64,000 bases of DNA from Apostichopus japonicus (lineage: Eukaryota; Echinodermata; Holothuroidea; Aspidochirotida; Stichopodidae), in NCBI RefSeq assembly GCF_037975245.1, contig NC_092573.1:9078501-9142500 (forward strand). Direction: 5' to 3'. Shown here piece by piece: positions 36,783 to 48,520 of this stretch; the first letter of the stretch is position 1, and the number at the start of each line of letters is the position of its first letter. The notes under the pieces are model-generated. The model searched no databases and was not told the origin of the DNA. It worked only from the letters and a program-made list of their open reading frames with translations. Position numbers and translations under genes: made by a program.

Positions 36783-38446
36783 ATTACAGTCCATGAGACC
36801 GAAGGTCCGCGAGACCGAAAATAAAAAGGTCCGCGAGACCGAAATTAAAAAAAAGGCCCACGAGACCGAAGTTCCGCGAGACCGAAGTTAATTAGGGGTC
36901 AACTTTTAACCTCCAGCCCGTAACATTTGACACAATTTCCTCATAATAAATTTTAAAATAATTTAACTTCCGAACTTTTTGTACATTTTGTAGCACAAAC
37001 ACACAAAAATGCTTCTGGTTTTCGGTAATGTGACAGGTATTTTTTTCAAGAAATACCCGTAGCATCAACCTATGGTGACGCTTCCATTTTTCGGGCAAGG
37101 TTTTGGAAATTTTGGGCAAAGAACGTCATGCCCCCCTTCCTAAAGTGAAATTCTTCCATAGGCTTATGAGTCCCCCTCCTACCCACCCACCCCCACCATG
37201 TCTCAAGACCCTGTATACACCACTACTCTCCCCGGGACGCCGATCAACATTTTTCGCATGTTGAGAATATTAATCAGACACGGGTTTGCTCGTCCCCCCT
37301 AAAATGTTGATGATATCGCCGCCAATGTTAACAACTATCAACAATAGGCTGTTGGCAATGAACGTCGAGTTGGTAACTTGGTACAACCGAGCTGGACTCT
37401 AACAACTCCCTGGAACAACTGCCATAGACAATCATACACAAATCAAGCATAGTGTTGTATTACGTATTGGCCAATGACGTTTGTAGCTTTTAAATATTCA
37501 TATTATGGGTGAGGTTTATTTGGATCCCAACGAAAAAATATCTTCGAGAAAAACAAAACAGTTGAAAGTTTTAAATTTTTCGACTTTAATGCCACCATTT
37601 GAAGTAAGATTTGAATAGATAAGCTAGTTATGTATGTCGTTATCATTGTGGATTCATTGAGGTTGAGAGAAAAAAAAGACGCAAAATGCTGCTTTAAAGT
37701 CCAGACATTGGACAATAAACAAGAGTCATCCTACTGGAGAAATTATAAAGAGAACTATGTTTGTCTTTCTGATATAATATGTAAAAGAACATGTAAAAGA
37801 ATTCAAACAGGAAAAAAATCTGCTGATAATATGATATCATATGATAATGATGAAACTGGAAAAACATTGCACCAGATCGCATCTAAGGACCTTCAATTGT
37901 TCACAAAAATCTCAACAGAGACCCTCCCCCCCATATCAATCTCAAAATGTGCCCCGCTTTAAATTTCTGGCTACGACGATGTCGTGGGGCCTAGTAGGGC
38001 CGTGTGGTCAAGTGGTTAAGGCAGTGGACTTGTGATCTAAGGATTACAGGTTCGAGCCCTGGCCAGATCATTGCTTTGTGTCCTTGGTCAAGGCGCTTTA
38101 TCTCCATTGCCTCTCTTCACCCAGGTGTATAAATGGGGACCTGCGAGGTAACTTGTAAATATAGTTGCGTGCGCCGGTTTGTGGTGCACTGTGGTGCCCC
38201 AGGAGAGATTGATTGAATTGTGCACACTTTGGTGTGTGGGTGTGACAAGTTACCAATGACCAGGGGTTAATAATTATCAGCGCACTGAGACTTAAGTGTG
38301 TATTTGCGCTTTATAAGAACTTTTTTTAATTTCGGTCTCGCGGACCTTTTTTTAATTTCGGTCTCGCGGACCTTTCTTTAATTTCGGTCTCGCGGACCTT
38401 TTTTTAATTTCGGTCTATCGAACCTTCGGTCTCGGGGAATTCCCCC
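36783..38446. mobile_element. Foldback-like element C, 1.66 kb, carrying a SINE
   Basis: A 9-bp direct repeat CATGAGCTG flanks it (36,774-36,782 and 38,447-38,455). The arms are arrays of a 26-bp word. On the right (38,330-38,440) TTTCGGTCTCGCGGACC with a T run is repeated four times; on the left (36,797-36,890) it appears inverted as GGTCCGCGAGACCGAAA about four times. The centre holds unassigned sequence, including a 110-codon plus-strand frame (37,630-37,962) that I do not recognise and do not believe. A tRNA-type SINE sits next to the right arm. Confidence 0.85.
37997..38325 (+). mobile_element. tRNA-derived SINE (tRNA-Ser-like head)
   Basis: Pol III boxes are visible: A box TGGTCAAGTGG (38,005-38,015) and B box GGTTCGAGCCC (38,049-38,059), in a head resembling tRNA-Ser. 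The head lacks a complete cloverleaf, so it is not a functional tRNA gene. The body carries CAAGGCGCTTTATCTCCATT and GGTGTATAAATGGGGACCTG, phrases recurrent in marine-invertebrate SINEs (from memory). The tail reaches GCGCTTTATAAGAAC before the word array of element C. No flanking duplication was found. Confidence 0.75.
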
Positions 38447-38455
38447 CATGAGCTG

Positions 38456-40675
38456 CAGGCACAAGTTTTAAAATTATCAAGATTAGAAAACAATGGCCAA
38501 CTCCCATATCCATACCTTAATTGCTCTGTTACTAAGACTAAAAAAAAATGTTAAAACTTGAGGCAGTTTTCAATGAAGGAGGAGGCAATAATATATGATG
38601 TGGATGGAAACTGCATAGAAAGATATTTTTTTTCACAAGTACCGTATCCAGTTTTGGTAACACTTGTTATCGCTCTTCCATAGGCTACATGACTGTATGT
38701 ATGGCATCTAAAATGGTATCCTTTATTTATGTTCATTTAAGCCCCCAGTTCAAGCCTCTACACATCCATGTTGACCATATTTATACCTTTGACAAATTAT
38801 TTTTTACCTTATAAAAAGGCATTTAAAGAAGAGGGACTGAGTTTCTGTCCTGTTTTATTGAGACTTTGGATCCTAATTGTACCCCACTTTTTCACATAGG
38901 TTCACTTGAAAAGCCTGCAACATCGGAACACAGATTTAAAATGCATTTTAATCTTATTTATGTTAAAGCCAGTTTACGGTTGAAGTTAATGCATAATCGG
39001 AGTTAACTGATGTCTTTCATGGAACCATTTAGGATCAAGGATTCACTTCAAAACACAACAACTTGAGACCTAACATGTGTTAGGTATACTGAGCTCTACC
39101 ATGTCAGATCTAAGGAAGTGGTAGAGCATCTATGAATGGGTGACCAATCTCAGCAATGCAATTCATAGGTGTCAAGGGGGAGTGGGGTGGTCACCCACAA
39201 AACAATATAATCGTGTTGAAACCATCATTTTACCCCCCCCATGAAAAAGTATCAATAGACCCCCCAAAAAAAAGTTGCAGTTGAAATCAACTCAAATATG
39301 TCACCCTATCTCTTATCAGGAGTTGAGAAAATGCCATAATTATTCCAAAATAGTTAGGAAAATTTGACCCAAATATAGTGAATTTATTGTCAGAATTAAT
39401 AAAGTCCACCAGAAATTGGGAATTTGTTGACAATAAACATACATTAAACTGTATGCCAAACATTTTCCAGTAGGTTCTCCAGCCAGACCAAATATTTCCA
39501 GCCGACCAAATATTTGGAGATTGGGGGCATTTGGGGGTCGAGTCTGATGAGCATTCCCATCACTTAACATGTCTGGCAGCAGCCATTCATGATGCCTGGG
39601 ACTATGACAAACCAAAGTTTCCATTGTTTGAGAATGGGGCATATTGCAAAACCACCCTAAAGATCTTCACCTCCTGGTCATTTCAGTAAAATGAAAAGAA
39701 AGTTAGATTTTATACTTGTTTCACCCTATATTTTTCTCTAATTCTTGTACTTAATTATAAGGTGTATTTTTATTGGGACTTTGTTAGACTTTCGTCGTCA
39801 TAAGACCCTCACCGGACATTAATAACTGTTGAGTCGATCGTGTTGATCTAGTATTTAAGTGTTTATATCAATCAAAAACTGGATTGGTTTGTTAATAACA
39901 AATTAATCTCTAAATGAGGAAATTGAATTCTTTCCATGTAGATACCAAATTTTTAATGAACTTGTTTTGTAAGGGGGTGGCATTATTGCCTAATTTGCAG
40001 GGGAGGCAATCCTACAATTACTGGAAAGGAGTGTATTAATTAATGTATTTATAGGAGGGCAGGATGAGTTATTGGTGAGGTGCAGGAGGAGGTGAACTAT
40101 GTTTACCAATGCCTTGTATGTAGCAAGCTGCAAGAGTCCCCCCTGCATGTCCAGCTTATGAGACAAGCAATCCCGCCCAGTAGTAGGCTCATACAGCCTC
40201 CTTCTGTTACTAAAACCCCCACTATCCTTTATCTTTCATTCCTCAGCCTATTAAAACTCATAATATTAAAATTAAACGTTAGGTTTTCTTTCTTACCTTT
40301 TCTGTATTGCCTGCTAGGCAGGGTCAAGGGAAATGTAACATTTGGGTTGAAATGTACAGAACTTGGTCAAATGTGGTATGGCTAAGATAGTTAAGATAGT
40401 TAATGAATTATATTTTACCACTGTGCTTGCATAACAAAAATATAATAATAATATACTAATTTAATAAAAAGTTATAGACATATATAATACATGCCAATTT
40501 CACTTGTGTTGTGCCCCACATTATTGAATTATAGGGATATTTTTAAAACCAGATTTTTCCTAGTACACAATCTATATACAATATCTGTCATGGTCATTAT
40601 TATGCGTACCACAGGAATAATTCCCCTTCAATGTTTATAACTTGACAATTAGCAGTAATTGCTAAATACCTGATT
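38456..40675. other. Unassigned AT-rich sequence
   Basis: No gene or array seen. Short open frames at 39,340-39,642 (-) and 40,080-40,385 (+) have no recognised motif, no splice context that adds support, and ordinary non-coding composition. C-runs lie near 39,232 and 39,262. Confidence 0.45.
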
Positions 40676-41586
40676 TGACCCTCCGTTACATGTCCCTCCG
40701 TTACCCAAAAAATACATTTTTTTATATTATTTCCTAGTCATTAAATGATGGGAAAATTTCATAATTTGTATAAAACACTTTCTTAGAATTAACCAGTCAA
40801 GAAATGTTAAACCATGGATTTAGCTAATTTTAATGCTAGAGTAAAGAACAAGTGAACTAGTGTCCCTCCGTACCAGTAACAGAGGGACAGTTGTTTACCA
40901 GATGCTCTTGTGCACAGATTCCTGGGAGTTAACTTGCTACTTAATTGTTGTGTTCTTTGAATAGATTCCTTGACTTCCTGTTTATGTGAAGAGAACGATA
41001 GCTTGCATAAAATGATTCCTCAGAATGTGAAGTCAGTAGGCATCTTGGCAAGAAACAGAAACAAATTTGTGCACATGGTACAGTGCAGTACCTGTGAACT
41101 GTCTACTGTAAATACACGTGATTAATTGACTTGTTTTGAACTGTACAAGCCCCCCCCCCCCCCTCAGTTTCTCATAATGCAGTTAGAGAGTGTTAAATGA
41201 TGAAAAGTGCTCTGCTTAAACTTGTCCTTTAAACCAATTTCTTATTATTTTTTACTTTTTTCTTAAATCTTTTAGTAACCACATATGCTAATGGTTTGGT
41301 GAATAAAGCTATTGGTTTAATACTCTTATCCTTGTTTCGCTAAGTAATATAACTGTTAGTCTAATAGCAATGAAAATATTGAATCTATAGCAGCAAAACA
41401 GGCAAAAGACTACACTAAACAGCACCGAATATTTTGTGACCCTTCGTTACCATCAGAATTGTCCCTCCATTACTGTAGAAGATCAAATGTAGATTTGACA
41501 GTTGATGCCTGTTCATCTAATTTTCCCTTGGTATATGTGAAGCAATGCACCAGCCAACACAAGATATCAGTTACATGGTCAGTGCA

Positions 41587-41974
41587 CAGTGGCGAAGCTA
41601 GGGGTATTGGTCAGGGGGCGAGAATGGTCTGTAGGGGTGCTTTCAACACTATCTAAGCGAGCGCTACCACAGGTTGGCGCGGATGGTACAGAAATGTTTT
41701 GAGTAAAGATACTCCCTAGATCGCCGGAACTGACCCTTCCCAGGGGGCCTTGCTAATTTGCAGATAAACGAAGAATAAATAGGTGTCATCGCCACCAACA
41801 AAATGTCATTTTTTTCTTGTGATTGGTATTTGAGAGCGCAATAAAGTCAATAATCACGAATAAGTAAAAAGTGGTAAAAAGCCGAAAAGGGCGCCAGCAG
41901 TCCATTTGAGTCCGTCAGGTGGAATGGGGGGGGGGGGATCTGCCCCCTCTGACTGTATGGATGCTCCGCCACTG
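41587..41974. mobile_element. hAT-like MITE, 388 bp
   Basis: The inverted ends are CAGTGGCGAAGC on the left and CAGTGGCGGAGC read inward on the right. They are flanked by TCAGTGCA (41,579-41,586) and TCAGTGTA (41,975-41,982), an 8-bp target duplication with one mismatch. CAGTGGCG ends and an 8-bp duplication are typical of hAT elements. The interior contains the AGATCGCCGGAA...CTTCCCAGGG repeat also seen near 44,450 and 51,150. No transposase is encoded. Confidence 0.82.
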
Positions 41975-42139
41975 TCAGTGTAACTTAAGAACAGTGAATT
42001 TGACATCTTCAAAAGAAAGTGTGAAACACATATTCATTTCGTGTCCCTCCGTTACCGTGATGTTTTTCATGCCATATTTTTCCTACAGTAACAGCCACAA
42101 GAATTAAATATATGGGTATGAAGCAAGTTACTAGCTGTT

Positions 42140-42622
42140 TAGACATAGGCGTAGTAGCCTAATTCGATTTGGGGGGCTGTAAAGACTTGCCCGAAAATAA
42201 AATAAAATAAAAAATAAGATAAATGTTCGCGCTCCGCACGTTCAACATGTTATTGTGCATATCATATGGGCATTCATCGGTTATAACATCACATGCCAAT
42301 AACATACATTCATTTTTCATCTTATTACCTTTCCATATTTGTTAAAATTATTGGGGAATTTGTTACAACAACAATGATCATAAGAATATAAGTTTAACCA
42401 TTGAAAAACACATTGCAAAATATGCTTCTTTCAGTAGGTGCCCGAAAAATCCTCAGCATATTGCCGAATTTTCACCCCAAAAAATGAAATTACACTGCAA
42501 ATTATTCTTTTTTCAGTAGGTGCCTGAAAATTCTCAGCGTTTTGCCCGAATTTTCACCAAAAATTTTGGTTGGGGGGCTACAGCCCCCTTCCCCCCCCCC
42601 GCCTCCTACGCCTATGTGTCTA
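42140..42622. mobile_element. MITE with TAGACATAGGCGTAG inverted ends
   Basis: The left end TAGACATAGGCGTAGTAGCC is mirrored by TAGACACATAGGCGTAGGAG reading inward from the right. Inside, a segment of about 75 bp (TTTCAGTAGGTGCCCGAAAA...GAATTTTCACC) is duplicated in tandem (about 42,431-42,480 and 42,512-42,565). A C run precedes the right end. No coding sequence and no clear target duplication. Confidence 0.72.
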
Positions 42623-43528
42623 GATAACCACACAAGAAATTGCAAAATAATCACCCAAGCTAATGCAGAGAGAAACAAAATGTGTCAGTAATACAGTCAA
42701 ATGTCCCTCCGTTACCGCTTGACCAGTCAATAAGTAGGCTATTGTCCAACAAATGATCTCTATAGTGTTATTTTGTTTACAGTAGTACTTGGTAGTTGGT
42801 TCACAGGGATGTTGCCAGAGCATTATACATAGGGGTGGGGGAAGGGGGATATCGGGCAATCTTTACCAACTGAAAAATAAAAAAACAGGGATTGCCTTTA
42901 TCGGGCCCATAAGTGGGGTTAAACTGTTTTTTTAAGCTGACGAGTGAAAGTTTAGGCACAAGTAATCCTTCAAAGTAGTCCTCCAAACCTTAAGGTGGAG
43001 TCCCAGATTTGGACCTACAGTGCAAGGGCCACCTCGTCCCTTCCGGTTCCTACCCCTATTATAAGGAAAAATTCCAGTTATCTGCTGCAAGCTCCGGTAT
43101 ATTACAGTAGGATTCAGTGTTTAATGCTATCAGGGCAATTCCTGGCATTCATTAGATCACTACTCTGTCAGCAAATACTTATTTGTCCAGTTTCTCATGC
43201 ATATTTACTAATTCTGTGGCATTTTCATATGTAAATTTCCACACAATGTCCATCAGCCTAGTTGGTAATTCGTTAGAATTTCAATCAGCCAATGAGCAGG
43301 AAGTAAGTATTGCATAACACTATTGAGCACTTGAATAATTATAAAACACAGAAGGGTAAAATCTGTGATCGTTGCAATCTCCACAGCGCAGTGAAAACCA
43401 CACTCAGGGAAAACAAACGCAGTATAGGTGTATACAGTACACTTTACTTGAAGGCAACGTTGATAGAACCAGATGCCAGAGCTTAATAGATGAAATTTGC
43501 CCTCTTCAAGAAGAGAATTAAAGCAGGA

Positions 43529-44124
43529 GGGCATTTCCATGAAAAAGTGTACATGGGCTCAAAATATAAATTCTGCAATCACATCTTGTCATTGGTTAAA
43601 TGTTGTTGTAAACATATCCAAGTTTGTGGAATCAATATGATACCTTCCTAAATATTGATTTTTTTGTTGTAGAATTTTGCATATGAAGTGAAAGGATGCT
43701 GTAATGCAAATTTTGTGCACAAATTATTAAAAGATTTGTTTTTGTTCTCCTAAGAAATTAATGGTAATACTCAACTGATTTGTACATTTATTGCTTACAT
43801 AGTGCACTAACTTCAGATATCACTACCAACCTTTTGAATATATAATCAAAAATAATCAATATTTGCTTTATTCAAACCTCTATCAGCTGATGTAACGTGA
43901 GTAACAAAAATTAATATTTTTCCCCATACATCAAATATGACACTACTAAAAATCTCATAATTGGATTTGGGTTTCTACTCATCACCCCGAAATGTGAAAC
44001 AAGTAAAGAAATGATGTGCACCCCACTATGTTAAGTAGGGTAGGTGATGCAAATGGTAACGTGAGTTACCATGTTACGTGAGTTATCATACAGTATAATC
44101 ATGCTTATAATGTAGACAATTATG
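43529..44124. repeat. Dispersed repeat W, copy 2
   Basis: A direct-orientation copy of 21,092-21,701 with only scattered differences. It contains GTAACGTGAGTAAC at 43,892-43,905 and GGTAACGTGAGTTACC at 44,055-44,070. Flanks are unrelated to those of copy 1, which supports transposition rather than segmental duplication. Confidence 0.85.
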
Positions 44125-44329
44125 CTACCAAGGTATAACTTAAGTCAAACTTGAAGCACCAAATGTGGTGAATGAACATGGTCATTTCAAGTTTTCTACG
44201 GTGTTGTTGAGATATGGACAATAATTCATTCACAATGAATTATGGCTTAAAACTAAATATGTTATTGAAGTTCAGTTAGTTTTTATCAGAGTCAATATTT
44301 GAGAACTCAAAATTGAATTGGTGGTTTTC

Positions 44330-45010
44330 ACTGTTTAATAATCATATTGGGGGGGACATTTGCTTGGATGCAGGCAAATTACTATCAAAGCGGAGCGCCA
44401 CCATTGGTTGGCCCGCAGTGTACAAGAAAATTTCTGGTTTTGATAGCCCCCCAAATCACCGGAAATGGCACTTCTCGGGCTTGGAAATGACCAACCAGAT
44501 GTACACTTTTGCCTGAGAACCAAGTTTTCCTAATAGGTTTTTTTTTCATTCATAACCTTTTTTTCAAGATTGTCACCAGTCACACATCATGTTCGACCTC
44601 ATTGCATCTCCTGTGGATCATTGCCTTTGTAGGTAATTCTATGTAACGCCTCACAACACCCGTCCGCCCCACTTTTCAAGGTTTTAAGCCCATTATTTGT
44701 TCAGAATTTGAATAATAAATTCACTTCAAAACATACCCATAATGTTGCACAAAATTTCATCTATGGACAACCAATTTAGAAAACCCCCCCTCAACCCCTA
44801 ATAGACCGGTCAATTGCACGAGTAGAGGGAAGTATGATGAAGAATGTTGGTCAAGGAATTTTTGAAAATTCAGACACAGTTAAATTATTGGTGTACAAAT
44901 ATTAAAACCTCTTATAACTGTTACTATAAAACTTCGATATCTTAGAAAATATCAAAAAAAAATACGCTCCATGGGGAGGGCGGTCTCCACCCTTCATCCC
45001 CCCCCCTCCC
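44330..45010. repeat. Fragments of dispersed repeats
   Basis: 44,346-44,510 holds a copy of the GCGCCACCATTGGTTGG...ATCACCGGAAATGGCACTTC family (other copies at 34,885, 41,660 and 51,095). Near 44,740-44,800 is a copy of the ATTGCAC...TTTCATCTA family seen at 33 kb. C-runs at about 44,784 and 44,998. No gene. Confidence 0.6.
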
Positions 45011-45115
45011 TTGCCTACGCACCTGCAGTTAGAAATCTTGTAGGAAACAGGCCAAATGGAAACCCAGTGAACCCATATCGATGTGGATCATATATATGAT
45101 TGTACGTACTTACAC

Positions 45116-46465
45116 TTAGTCTGGGAGCCTGTCCCATATGATTTCACCCCATTTAGCCCAGAAGGTTTGACCCCTTAAAGTTACTTAGACCATCTAGGTC
45201 ATTCACAAAAAAATTGTCAGCTTAACCCCAGTGGTCGGGTTCGGACCCCAGACCCCCTGAAAAATACCCCCCGGACGGGTTAATTTCACCCCATCTAGCC
45301 CATGGACCAAACTTTGTCAGAAGGAAGTAGTATGGCTGTACATTACAAAAAAGGCAAAACTGACAAAATTCCTGGTTGGGAAGGGGTTGTCAGACCCCCC
45401 ACTAAGTCACCCCCAGTCGGGTTAATTTCACCCTATCTAGCCCATGGACCAAACTTTGTCATAAGGAAGTAGTATGGCTGTACATTACAAAAAAGGCAAA
45501 ACTGACAAAATTCCTGGTCGGGAAGGGGTTGTCAGACCCCCCACTAAGTCACCCCAGTCGGGTTGATTTCACCCCATCTAGCCCATGGACCAAACTTTGT
45601 CAGAAGGAAGTAGTATGGCTGTACATTACAAAAAAGGCAAAACTGACAAAATTCCCAGTCGGGAAGGGGTTGTCAGACCCCCAACTAGGTCACCCCCAGT
45701 CGGGTTGATTTCACCCCATCTAGCCCATGGACCAAACTTTGGCAATACCAAACTTTGTCAAAAGGTAGTTGTATGGATGTACATTACAAAAAGTGCAAAA
45801 CTGACAAAATTCCTGGTCGGGAAGGGGTTGTCAGACCCCCCACTAAGTCACCCCCAGTCAGGTTGATTTCACCTCATCTAGCCCATGGACCAAACTTTGT
45901 CAGAAGGAAGTAGTATGGCTGCATTACAAAAAAGGCAAAACTGACAAAATTCCTGGTCGGGAAGGGGTTGTCAGACCCCCAACTACGTCACCCCCAGTTG
46001 GGTTGATTTCACCCCATCTAGCCCATGGACCAAACTTTTGCAATACCAAACTTTGTCAAAAGGTAGTTGTATGGATGTACATAACAAAAAGTGTAAAACT
46101 GACAAAATTCCCAGTCGGGAAGGGGTTGTCAGACCCCCCACTAAGTCACCCCCAGTAGGGTTGATTTCATCCCATCTAGCCCATGGACCAAACTTTGTCA
46201 AAAGGAAGTAGTATGGATGTACATTACAAAAAGTGTAAAACTGGCAAAATTCCCAGTCGGGAAGGTGTTGTCAGACCCCCCACAAAAGGCACCCTCACCC
46301 AACCCCAAAAGGCGGGTTGATTTCACCCCTTCTAGCCCATAGACCAAATTTTGTCAAAAGAAGGTAGTATGTCTGTACGTTAAAAAAAGGAATATCTGAC
46401 AAAATTGCTGTTCGGAAGGGGTTGTCAGACCCCTACAAAGAGCCCCTACCCAGTGTCTTTTACCC
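45116..46465 (+). repeat. E2 left arm array
   Basis: Copies of the same unit of about 147 bp as in E1 (AGCCCATGGACCAAACTTTG), in plus orientation, from the AGCCTGTCCCATATG terminal segment at about 45,127. Several units carry the GGCAATACCAAACTTTG internal duplication. Array length differs from E1, consistent with unit gain or loss after duplication. Confidence 0.88.
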
Positions 46466-48520
46466 ATGAACTGAGATGATAAAAATATAAACATAATTAT
46501 TACAAAAATAAATATTTAATGATTATATTTATGAGAGGAGATATTCTATGTAATTTCAAAGAGCCTTCAATGTCCATTATGGCTTGCCTTTCTTAATTGC
46601 TTCATCTTTTTTGGTGACAAGCAGTCCAAAGTTGCTAGGCAAGGAAGTGACTGAAACACAATGATGCTCCTGTTTTTGGTCAGTTTAAAACATTTTGATT
46701 TTTGTTTACTATAGCACCTAAGTAAAAATTATGGGTAGGCATCCCTGGCCTAATAAACATACTGATATAGATGAGAATCTTGTGGGAGGAGTTTCTCCTG
46801 CCTTTTGCTGGAAATGTTTTAATTCATAAGACAATACATTGACCCTCTTTGTCTTATGTCTGTATTACTGTACAACCTTGCCCACATCCTGTTATGTGAC
46901 CATAGTTGGTCCTCCACTTTCACCAAATTGCTCTATACCCATGTTTTATTCATGTAAAAAATAAGACCTGCTATAGTTAATGGCCTGCAACCCAGTTATC
47001 TGCTCGGTCCCATAATATATGGTGTTACAGCAGAGGTGGAACAAAAAAAAATGGGGACCCTTTGGCATATTAGAAATCGTTAATAGGAACATTCTTCTAA
47101 TTTCTGAAGCCTTTTCAAATAGTTATAGATATGACAGATCTATAATTGGTTAATCAAAGAAGTTTATTTGGGGGGAGGCTTGACCACTCAATTATATTAT
47201 TGAAGCTGCCCCCCTCCAATGCTTCAGCTGTTTTTGTGTTACGAATGCATACTTTCCTTGTGCAATTGTTTTCATTTCATTTTTGGCATTTCCTTAAATA
47301 TATATATATCCTATGGGTTAGATTTCTATAGTAGCTCACATTGTACTATTGCAACCAATAATTAAGTACTCATATTGTTTCTTTTTAAACCTACAATTGG
47401 TAACATATGCCAGTATAAAGATTATTTGGTTGAAATCAAGGAATATTTACAAAATCTGGAAGTTTAATTTGATTTACATCATAGGTGAAAAGGCAGTATT
47501 CCCCCCCCCCCCCAAAAAAAAAAAAAAAAAAAAAACCAAGAGCATATTTCAACTATTTGATCTGTATTTAGTGTCTGATTTAGGGGGTGTTGTGGCGGGT
47601 GTACCCTTCCCCTTTCAGACCACCCCAAAAAAGTTGTGTTCCAGACAAGAATGCTGGAAAATAAGTGCATTATTCAAATCGTGCAGACACTACTTGTCTG
47701 AAAAATCAGATATCTGGATTTCCCTTTATTTTTATATCTAATAATTTTCACATTTTGAACCCAAATTTGGCAAATCAATCTTGATCGGGGCTTCATAACT
47801 GCGGTTTATCTGTCGAAAATCCTGTAACTGGTGAGCTTTACCTTAGCAATTTGTTTACAAATCACACTTTACTTAAAATATTTGCAGAAGAGGTGGATTG
47901 ATAAGATGGACACAACAGAATTATGTAAGTGACCTGATGGTGAACAATGACAGAGACGTACTGTATCATAGGAACTAATCAAAAAGACAATATAGACTTT
48001 TAAGAATAACCATTTGTATTTTAAAACCTTTAAATCGCATTGTGCCCAATAACAGAAGGGCCTTAAAACTGAGTGAGGCCACTTTGCCATGTTTGTTCAA
48101 ATGCAATGTTTGGTGGGGTTCTAGCTGTAACTATTTCCTCTTTTGTGGATGGTATTTCCTAAATTAAATTATCTTGTTAAATAATAATTATTATAGTTTT
48201 CCATGACTGTTTGTCATATTGAAGACACAAGTATGGTAATTGCCAGTCCAAACAACCATGTTGAACAAGCAAACTTATTCTACCAACATGAACTGGGACT
48301 GGTCCTGTTGAAAGCATGTTGTTATTTTCTACATTTTTCATGCAAAGGAATCTGCTTTACAAGTGTAAAACTTTTCATATTTAACATTTGTTCCTGGTTC
48401 TACATGTATCCATTTCTTGCTTTTACGGTATATATTATGTTACACAAATACAAAAGTGGCCCATGTGACCAGAATGGGTACATCTTTGCTTTCAGACCAT
48501 TCGGTAAGTTTTTCCATGTT

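Larger units (their letters stand above)
40676..42720. repeat. Interspersed GTCCCTCCGTTACC word element
   Basis: The word occurs at 40,679-40,689 (partial), 40,692-40,705, 40,862-40,874, 41,439-41,451 (variant), 41,461-41,473 (variant), 42,043-42,056 and 42,703-42,716, plus one inverted copy (GTAACAGAGGGAC, 40,876-40,888). Spacers are unrelated AT-rich DNA. Two MITEs are nested inside. The pattern parallels the GTAACGTGAGTTACC words at 21-23 kb. Confidence 0.65.

Noticed and set aside
37630-37962. 110-codon open frame inside element C
   Set aside because: No recognisable motif, AT-driven lysine/asparagine-rich composition, and overlapping open frames on the other strand.
37997-38070. tRNA gene
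   Set aside because: A and B boxes are present but the cloverleaf is imperfect and a SINE body follows, so it is a tRNA-derived SINE.
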